Below, in pieces: positions 30,451 through 38,459 of a stretch of DNA of 38,459 nucleotides. Under the pieces are notes generated by a model that did not search any database, was not told the origin of the DNA, and saw nothing but the letters and a program-made list of their open reading frames with translations. Both the position numbers and the translations under genes were made by a program. Source of the stretch: Lingula anatina (Eukaryota; Brachiopoda; Lingulata; Lingulida; Lingulidae). The stretch covers positions 906,915 through 945,373 of the forward strand of contig NW_019773514.1 of assembly GCF_001039355.2 (NCBI RefSeq), given 5' to 3'. The first letter of the stretch is position 1, and each line of letters begins with the position of its first letter.

Positions 30451-30451
30451 N
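30451..30451. other. Assembly join (single N)
   Basis: Sequence 30452-31972 repeats 28930-30450 at a constant offset of 1522 with no indels; one substitution was noticed (30409 region, TTCGG against TTCCG). Confidence 0.9.
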
Positions 30452-31972
30452 TACAACATCAGTCGTCAATTGTATGTGGCATACAAAAGCGTAATTATAG
30501 CAATGCACAGCAGAGATGTTATTTGCTCTTGTATGTTTTATACAGTGAAGGGCGAATAATTGTAACGGACTTATCCAACAGCTGGTGCTTTGAACAATAG
30601 GATGAGCACTTGTATTTTGCTTCAGTGCTCAAAAGCATGTGAAAGTGCAGGCAAGCTTTTAAGGGAAACACGAGTGTCATTATCCTATTGCTTGAAGCCC
30701 AGGATGTGCAATAAGTAATGTTATTATAAAAATTTTTTGTCATCAGTGTGACTTTGACTACATGTTCAAATCTTTAAGTGAAAATTATTGTTTGCTTATG
30801 TGATAACTTGGAAAATGAGCTGTTTTGATCATGACTTGAATAATACCAATAGTTTTGAACAATTGATATATATTATTTCTCCAGAGAAAGTTATACTAAA
30901 AAGGGTTCGTGAATAGTATATAACATTTGGGAAAACTTGGGCTCTTTTCAGGTCGTCGTTACAGAGGAGGCACTGGTGGAGGCAGGAACTCTCGTGGTGG
31001 AGGAAACAGTGGAGGGTATCGCGGTGGACATGATTTGCGCAACAGAGAAAGTCGTTTTGGAAGTGATAGAAGCTATGGGGGTGGGGACAAGAGTTATGGG
31101 GGAGGGGATAAAAGTTATGGTGGCAGTTCTAAGAATGGTTATGGCAGTTATGGTAGTCAGACGTCATCAAAGGGACCAGGAGTTAAGCCTTTGATGCAAA
31201 GCGTTGTCCAAACAGCACCACAGACCAATGGCCACGCAGCACATCCACCACCTCCAGCTGCCCCTGCTTCAGGAAAAGCTGCCCCAGCAACTAATGGTTC
31301 TGGTGGCATGCAAAACCTCCAGCAGATGGCGATGATGTACAGTCAGTGGATGACACAAGGTCAGGCACCACCCACACAGGCTAACAGGAGTTATACTGGC
31401 TACCAGTATCAATAGAAATGTGTTCTAGTAACTTATTTAGAACTTTGTTTCCGTCATTGGTAAGTACACAATTATGGGTCCCTTTTCTGAAAACCATACC
31501 ATGTATATTAATGGGATCTTTTAAGTTTGTTTTGGTGTAATTTCAGATTGAGTTTGATTGCATTGAAGTGGTATGCTGAATTTTCAGTAGGGGGAACTGT
31601 GACTGTGTACAGACATTTAAATTAAATAAAAACTAGAGGACCATTCGTGTACAGACAATAACTGACTACTGAACTATTTCAGGTATATGTGAATGATTTT
31701 AATGGAACTTGATAATGAGTTGTGTTCTAAGGATTTCTAGGATAAGCAGAGGGGTTTCTGGGATAAGCAGGAAGGGGAGGGGGGTGTCCAGTTATGATTT
31801 TATTTCAGTGTTAGAATATATATGTGGCTTTAAACACAAAGTAATAAAAGTATTTAATTAACTACCACTGTTCTTGCTACTTTCATTAAAAAGATGCTGT
31901 TTTATCTGCACATTTTCTCATTCTTATAATTCCGTGCATAGTGTGTGAGAATGTAATAGCGGTGGTTTTAAA
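30452..31972 (+). repeat. Near-exact duplicate of the DDX5 3' end
   Basis: A duplicate of 28930-30450, starting right after an N. The simplest reading is unmerged overlap between contigs, so the true chromosome probably runs from 30450 straight to 31973. A very recent tandem duplication cannot be excluded from sequence alone. Confidence 0.88.
30952..31415 (+). CDS. DDX5 last coding exon, duplicate copy 2
   Basis: Identical in length and encoded protein to 29430-29893, including the TTTTCAG acceptor and stop. It has no upstream helicase exons of its own. It encodes the RGG/SYGGGDK tail and is an assembly duplicate, not a separate gene. Confidence 0.8.
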
Positions 31973-33542
31973 GCGGTAATGATTTGGAAAGACGTGAACA
32001 TGTTCAAGATAAAAGCCACTGTATCCATCATTTTGAAATTTCGGACTTTTGTGCAAATAAAACTGGAAACTAAATTTGTTTTTGGCAAATGGTCGTATCA
32101 CAAAATTTTAAACACTCCTAGCGCATCAGCATAATTTTAAGTTCTCGGCAAATATCTTCTGAAAACCTGTTTGATATAAGCAAATTTTGAATTCTTAGAT
32201 TCACAGATGTAAAGTGCAAGAAAGGCCTTGCTTACATTTTTGTCTAAGCCAAAAGTGTTGCATCTATACAACTGAAGTTCAATAGACTAAAACGCAAAAA
32301 AAAATACCCGTCCCACTTCAACTTTCGCCAAAAAAGTATAAAAAACTCGTCCACAAATATCAATCAGAAGGTCGACCTTGTGAAGCCGAATTTCCAACGA
32401 GTATGCAAAGATTTCAACAAATTATATCCAGTCGGATAGTTGGTAGATAGTAAATGTTAATATCGACCACGGCTTCCCTAGGTCGAAATCACTTCGCTGG
32501 ATGCACTATTTGATATCAAATGAGTTAAAAAAAAAACATTTACAAGTTTGAATGAGTTGACCAGGTCTATAACTTTTTCCTAGCGTGTTCTCACGTGCCT
32601 AATAACAGCTTCGGTGAATCAACTGTAACTAAGTCAACTTAATGAAAAACGCAGATGAGGCTATTTACATTAACATCCCCTGCGAAAATTTCTCATTTAA
32701 CGTTCACTTACGGTTCTCAATCTAATCTATAACATTTGATGTATTATCTTTAACAGTTCCAATGTCGTTCTGTAATGAATGTAACAGATCGAGATGTTTT
32801 GGGAAGCCCTTCAAATGTCATAGAACAAATTTAGAACATTTTTCATTCAAAAGAATTTTTCATTCACAGGTTGAGAACCGTAAGTGAGCGTTAAATGAAA
32901 CAAATTTTCGCAGGTGATGCTTTTCCATCTTGACTTTTGTCTTATTAGACATGGATAGATTTAATCAAATTTGTAAAATGAATTGGACAACTATGTTGCG
33001 CCCCCCCCCCCCCCTCTAATTTTTAAAGAGGTCGGTTCAACACGGTGGTTTCGCTTTTGTCAATTTGTATAATTTGAAGCCTTTTGGTGTTCATATTTTA
33101 TGCATAAGGAGTTTACCAAAAACTAAATACCGAAAGCATTCGACTGTAAAAACATCACTGTCCTCTTGTTTAGTAGTATCAATATTAGTATATGTCAACA
33201 ATATCCCTTTTACTGGGGTTATTTCTTGCAAGATCGTTTACCGTGCAGACTAACCCAAAAATGACAAGCCCGTATAAATTACTAACTTCTTCACGCTGTA
33301 ATTAGAAGAAAAAAGTGTTTCTAACAGCAATTATCCAATTGTCTCTTGTTAACCTTCTTACATTAAAAAACCATTTTACTGAAATCTTTTCATTACTGCC
33401 ATGAAGCAGCATGTAGTTAAATCATTCTGATTTCTGCAAGACTTGGCAGACAACGACCAAAGTTTGAGCCAGCATTCTTTTCTCTCTAATTTAAAAGTTG
33501 CTATCTTTAACGAATAAAACAAGTTTTGTTGTCCAAGTTGCT
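31973..33542. other. Downstream intergenic region
   Basis: Unique DNA beyond DDX5. No long open frame is present. It contains the inverted-repeat element at 32674-32919 and a C homopolymer at about 33001-33014 whose length differs in the other haplotype (about 37024). Confidence 0.5.
32674..32919. mobile_element. Foldback/MITE-like element with about 45-bp inverted arms
   Basis: The left arm starts CATCCCCTGCGAAAATT and runs to about 32722; the right arm (about 32870-32919) is its near-perfect complement, sharing ACGGTTCTCAA and GTTAAATGA blocks. Length is 246 bp with no coding content. The second haplotype copy is 36687-36935, with perfectly matched outer ends. No target duplication could be identified. 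Confidence 0.7.
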
Positions 33543-33634
33543 ATGGAGCTTGAACAAATGCTATGGACAGACGAAGGTATGAACCGTTTGAGTAAAAAGA
33601 TGTCATTCCAAGAACAGCGCAGGAAAAACGGGAC
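33543..33634 (+). CDS. Possible first coding exon of unrecognised gene
   Basis: An ATG at 33543 opens 30 codons (MELEQMLWTDEGMN, then RLSKKMSFQEQRRKNG), ending in phase 2 at a perfect GTAAGT donor (33635). The segment is identical in the other haplotype (37562-37653), while flanking non-coding sequence carries substitutions and indels. That suggests constraint. A phase-compatible downstream segment, 34347-34416 after acceptor TTTAATACAG, adds about 22 residues and a stop, but carries amino-acid differences between haplotypes, so it is doubtful. The family is not recognised; the charged, Met/Gln-rich composition gives no function. Confidence 0.4.
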
Positions 33635-34087
33635 GTAAGTTCTCTGGTAAAAAAAAATTAGCGGCTGGATACCGAGCTCCCGTTTTTGAATTTCTGACTA
33701 CCACATGAAAACCTGTCTAGTCTGTCTACATGTTTCTCAATCTCGTGTACGTAATTTTGCGTTTTACAAAATTTGCCAAAATGCGAGTTTTGTGCGCGAA
33801 TAATGACAACATTCATGTTCTCTCTTCTATCTCTTTTCATTTTAATGACTGTCAGTTTTGGCTACTTTATTATTATTATTAATTTTTAGATATTCATTCA
33901 TCTCGCATAATAAAATTTAAAAAGCTTATTTTGTGATTTATTTCTCATCAGTGCCGCGTGCATACCGACACATCCATGTGACAAGGCGGAGCACAGGTGT
34001 TATGCAGGTCTTGTGCTAGTTCACGCACAGTTTCACACACACACCACTACTTACCATAATATAAACCCTGGATTATGCTTTCAGTGG

Positions 34088-34098
34088 GCATCGAACCC
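34088..34098 (-). repeat. tRNA-like B box, possible SINE or tRNA relic
   Basis: The minus strand reads GGTTCGATGCC, a match to the RNA polymerase III B box, preceded by a GCTCGACAGCGGCGGCTTG context resembling a tRNA anticodon/variable region. The A-box region is degenerate and no cloverleaf closes, so it is not a functional tRNA. The haplotype copy is at 38103-38113. Confidence 0.4.
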
Positions 34099-34478
34099 AA
34101 GCCGCCGCTGTCGAGCAGTATGGTCATAGCCTACCTTTCTAGCGTCTCTCTTGAAATGTTACGTAAGGTTCAGTAAAATGCATGTTAAAATTTTCTTTTC
34201 TCAGATCATCATAACTTATTTCTTGGTCCTTTTTGCTTAACAAATGTTATTCAAAAATACTATCTATTACAATTTTAATAGAATAATTTTGTTTCGTTTA
34301 GATGCGTGCGAAGACTACAATCTTCCTTAAATTTACTTTAATACAGGTATACCGTACATTCTGAAAGACCACAGAAAGCCCAACAGACGGTGTCGTTTCT
34401 CCATGCACCAACTTAGTTTAAAAAGAATTTAAGAGCAAGCTTGTTTTTTTTTTTTTTTGTTTGTTTTTTTTTTTTTTT

Positions 34479-34479
34479 N
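34479..34479. other. Assembly join (single N)
   Basis: It follows two T-runs (34444-34478). Sequence from 34480 restarts at the equivalent of 30482. Confidence 0.85.
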
Positions 34480-37400
34480 CACAAAAGCATAATTATAGCA
34501 ATGCACAGCGGAGATGTTATTTGCTCTTGTATGTTTTATACGGTGGAGGGCGAATAATTGTAACAGACTTATCCAACAGCTGGTGCTTTGAACAATAGGA
34601 TGAGCACTTGCATTTTGCTTCAGTGCTCAAAAGCATTGGAAGGTCAGACAAGCTTGTAAGGGAAACACAAGTGTCATTATCCTATTGCTTGAAGCCCTGG
34701 ATGTGCAATAAGTAATGTTATTATAAAATATTTTTGTCATCAGCGTGACTTTGACTACATGTTCAAATCTTTAAGTGAAAATTATTGTTTGCTTATGTGA
34801 TAACTTGGAAAATGAGCTGTTTTGATCATGACTTGAATAATACCAATAGTTTTAAACAATTGATATATATTATTTCTTCAGAGAAAGTTATACTAAAAAG
34901 GGTTCATGAATAGTATATAACATTTGGGAAAACTTGGGCTCTTTTCAGGTCGTCGTTACAGAGGAGGCACTGGTGGAGGCAGGAACTCTCGTGGTGGAGG
35001 AAACAGTGGAGGGTATCGCGGTGGACATGATTTGCGCAACAGAGAAAGTCGTTTTGGAAGTGATAGAAGCTATGGGGGTGGGGACAAGAGTTATGGGGGA
35101 GGGGATAAAAGTTATGGTGGCAGTTCTAAGAATGGTTATGGCAGTTATGGTAGTCAGACGTCATCATCAAAGGGACCAGGAGTTAAGCCTTTGATGCAAA
35201 GCGTTGTCCAAACAGCACCACAGACCAATGGCCACGCAGCACATCCACCACCTCCAGCCGCCCCTGCTTCAGGAAAAGCTGCCCCAGCAACTAATGGTTC
35301 TGGTGGCATGCAAAACCTCCAGCAGATGGCGATGATGTACAGTCAGTGGATGACACAAGGTCAGGCACCACCCACACAGGCTAACAGGAGTTATACTGGC
35401 TACCAGTATCAATAGAAATGTGTTCTAGTAACTTATTTAGAACTTTGTTTCCGTCATTGGTAAGTACACGATTATGGGTCCCTTTTCTGAAAACCATACC
35501 ATGTATATTAATGGGATCTTTTAAGTTTGTTTTGGTGTAATTTCAGATTGAGTTTGATTGCATTGAAGTGGTATGCTGTATTTTTCAGTAGGGGGAACTG
35601 TGACTGTGTACAGACATTTAAATTAAATTAAAACTAGAGGACCATTCGTGTACAGACAATAACTGACTACTGAACTATTTCAGGTATATGTGAATGATTT
35701 TAATGGAACTTGATAAGGAGTTGTGTTCTAAGGATTTCTAGGATAAGCAGAGGGATTTCTGGGATAAGCAGGAAGGGGAGGGGGGTGTCCAGTTATGATT
35801 TTATTTCAGTGTTAGAATATATATGTGGCTTTAAACACAAAGTAATAAAAGTATTTAATTAACTACCACTGTTCTTGCTGCTTTCATTAAAAAGATGCTG
35901 TTTTATCTGCACATTTTCTCATTCTTATAATTCGGTGCATAGTGTGTGAGAATGTAATAGCGGTGGTTTTTAAAGCGGTAATGATTTGGAAAGACGTGAA
36001 TATGTTCAAGAAAAAAGCCACTGTATCCATCATTTTGAAATTTCTGACTTTTGTGCAAATAAAACTGGAAACTAAATTTGTTTTTGGCAAATGGTCGTAT
36101 CACAAAATTTTAAACACTCCTAGCGCATCAGCATAACTTCATCATAACTTTATCGGCAAATATTTATCTTCTGAAAACCTGTTTGATATAAGCAAATTTT
36201 GAATTCTTAGACCAATTCTTATTTCCGACAGATGTAAAGTGCAAGAAAGTCCTTGCTTACATTTTGGTCTAAGTCAAAAGTGTTGCATCTATTCAACTGA
36301 AGTTCAATAGACTAAAACGCAAAAAAATACCCGTCCCACTTCAACTTTCGCAAAAAAATTAAAAACCTCGTCCACAATTATAAATCGGAAGGACAACCTT
36401 GTGAAGCCGAATTTCCAACGAGTATGCAAAGATTTCAACAAATTATATCCAGTCCGAGAGCTGGTAGATGGTAAATATTAATATCGACCATGGCTTCCCT
36501 AGGTCGAAATCACTTCGCTGGTTGCACTATTTGATATGAAATGAGTTTTAAAAAAACATTTACAAGTTTGAATGAGTAAACCTATAACTTTTCCCAGCGT
36601 GTTCTCACGTGCCTGATCACAGCTTCGGTGAATCAACTGTAACTAAGTCAACTTAATGAAGAACGCAGATGAGGCTATTTACATTACATCCCCTGCGAAA
36701 ATTTCTCATTTAACGTTCACTTACGGTTCTCAATCTAATCTAGAACATTTGATGTATTATTTTTAACAGTTCCAACGCGTTCTGTAATGAATGTAACAGA
36801 ACGAGATCTGTTTTGGGAAGCCCTTCAAATGTCATAGAACAAATTTAGAACTTTTTTCATTCAAAAGAAAAACGTTCTAGGACAGGTTGAGAACCGTAAG
36901 TGAGCGTTAAATGAAACAACTTTTCGCAGGGGATGCTTTTCCATCTTGACTTTTGTCTTATTAGACATGGACAGATTTAATCAAATTTGTAATTTTGTCC
37001 ATGAATTGGACAACTATGATGCGCCCCCCCCCCTCTAATTTTTAAAGAGGTCGGTTCAACACGGTGGTTTCGCTTTTGTCAATTTGTATAATTTGAAGCC
37101 TTTTGGTGTTCATATTTTATGCATAAGGAGCTTACCGAAAACAAAATACTGAAAGCATTCAACTGTAAAAACTTCACTGTCCTCTTGTTTAGTAGTATCA
37201 ATATTAGTATATGTCAACAATATCCCTTTTACTGGGGTTATTTCTTGCAAGATCGTTTACCGTGCAGACTAACCCGAAAATGACAAGCCCGTATAAATTA
37301 CTAGCTTCTTCACGCTGTAATTAGAAGAAAAAAGTGTTTCTAACAGCAATTATCCAATTGTCTCTTGTTAACCTTCTTACATTAAAAAAACATTTTACTG

Positions 37401-38459
37401 AAATCTTTTCATTACTGCCATGAAGCAGCATGTAGTTAAATCATTCTGATTTCTGCAAGACTTGGCAGACAACGACCAAAGTTTGAGCCAGCATTCTTTT
37501 CTCTCTAAATTAAAAGTTGCTATCTTTAACGATTAAAACAAGTTTTGTTGTCCAAGTTGCTATGGAGCTTGAACAAATGCTATGGACAGACGAAGGTATG
37601 AACCGTTTGAGTAAAAAGATGTCATTCCAAGAACAGCGCAGGAAAAACGGGACGTAAGTTCTCTGGTAAAAAAAATTAGCGGCTGGATACCGAGCTCCCG
37701 TTTTTGAATTTCTGACTACCACATGAAAACCTGTCCAGTCTGTCTACGTTTCTCAATCTCGTGTACGCAATTTTGCGTTTTACAAAATTTGCCAAAATGC
37801 GAGTTTTGTGCGCGAATAATGACAACATTCATGTTCTCTCTTCTATCTCTTTTCATTTTAATGACTGTCAGTTTTGGCTACTTTATTATTATTATTAATT
37901 TTTAGATATGCACTCATCTCGCATAATAAAATTTAAAAAGCTTATTTTGTGATTTATTTCTCATCAGTGCTGCGTGCATACCGACACATCCATATGACAA
38001 GGCGGAGCACAGGTGTTATGCAGGTCTTGTGCTAGTTCACGCACAGTTTCACACACACACCACTACTTACCATAATATAAAGCCTGGATTATGCTTTCAG
38101 TGGGCATCGAACCCAAGCCGCCGCTGTCGAGCAGTATGGTCATAGCCTACCTTTCTAGCGTCTGTCTTGAAATGTTACGTAAGGTTCAGTAAAATGCATG
38201 TTAAAAATTTCTTTTCTCAGATCATCATAACTTATTTCTTGGTCCTTTTTGCTTAACAAATGTTATTCAAAAATACTATCTATTGCAATTTTAATAGAAT
38301 AATTTTGTTTCGTTTAGATGCGTACGAAGACTACAATCTTCCTTAAATTTACTTTAATACAGGTATACCGTACATTCTGAAAGACCACAGAAAGCCCAAA
38401 AGACGGTGTCGTATTTCCATGCACCAACTTAGTTTAAAAAGAATTTAAGAGCAAGCCTT
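34480..38459 (+). repeat. Second haplotype of 30482-34442
   Basis: Collinear with 30482-34442 from DDX5 intron 12 through the downstream region, with scattered substitutions and small indels throughout coding and non-coding parts. Ending at the matching point AAGAGCAAGC and starting at an N, it looks like the alternative allele placed in tandem by the assembler. It includes copies of the DDX5 last exon, both UTR features, the foldback element, the short MELEQ exon (37562-37653) and the B-box sequence. Confidence 0.82.
34949..35415 (+). CDS. DDX5 last coding exon, alternative allele
   Basis: The 467-nt coding part is 3 nt longer than the other copies: an extra TCA makes QTSSSKGP instead of QTSSKGP. 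Otherwise the protein is the same, although surrounding intron and UTR differ at many sites. It has the same TTTTCAG acceptor and stop. Interpreted as an allele, not a paralogue. Confidence 0.8.

Noticed and set aside
34077-34150. Functional tRNA gene on the minus strand
   Set aside because: Only the B box is convincing; the A box is degenerate and no cloverleaf or acceptor stem forms.

Overview
The window is animal nuclear DNA: AT-rich, with many GT-AG introns, vertebrate-like core gene families and a dense load of small DNA transposons. Tandem-core, palindrome-headed repeats, high heterozygosity and low GC suggest a marine invertebrate, most likely a mollusc; this is an inference, not a demonstration.

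Three conserved genes anchor the window. (1) WDFY3 (Alfy) 5' part, minus strand, coding exons from 18733 down to 5946, with a probable non-coding first exon near 19806-19950; the rest of the gene lies beyond the left edge. (2) EXOSC5 (RRP46), minus strand, 20665-21313 plus a proposed tiny first exon at 22551-22567. (3) A DDX5/DDX17 DEAD-box RNA helicase, plus strand, 22957-29893, 666 residues over 13 exons. EXOSC5 and DDX5 are head to head with about 390 bp between start codons, so they probably share a bidirectional promoter.

The most interesting signal is in DDX5. The exon carrying helicase motif IV exists twice in tandem (25712-25822 and 25914-26024). Both copies are exactly 111 nt, in the same phase, with intact splice sites and about 70% protein identity. 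They look like mutually exclusive exons giving two helicase isoforms. Intron 11 also holds two candidate frame-breaking cassette exons, and intron 12 holds an inverted repeat kept between haplotypes.

The left 6 kb holds a 29-bp minisatellite, a frameshifted hAT-type gene relic on the plus strand, and several mobile elements. The window also has assembly joins (single Ns at 2718, 5348, 30451 and 34479; a 42-N gap at 22162-22203) where overlapping or allelic contigs were placed end to end. As a result the last DDX5 exon appears three times and 34480-38459 is a second haplotype of 30482-34442. These joins also expose filled and empty alleles of transposon insertions.

Right of DDX5 (31973-34478) there is an inverted-repeat element, a possible first exon of an unrecognised gene (33543-33634), and a tRNA-like promoter box.
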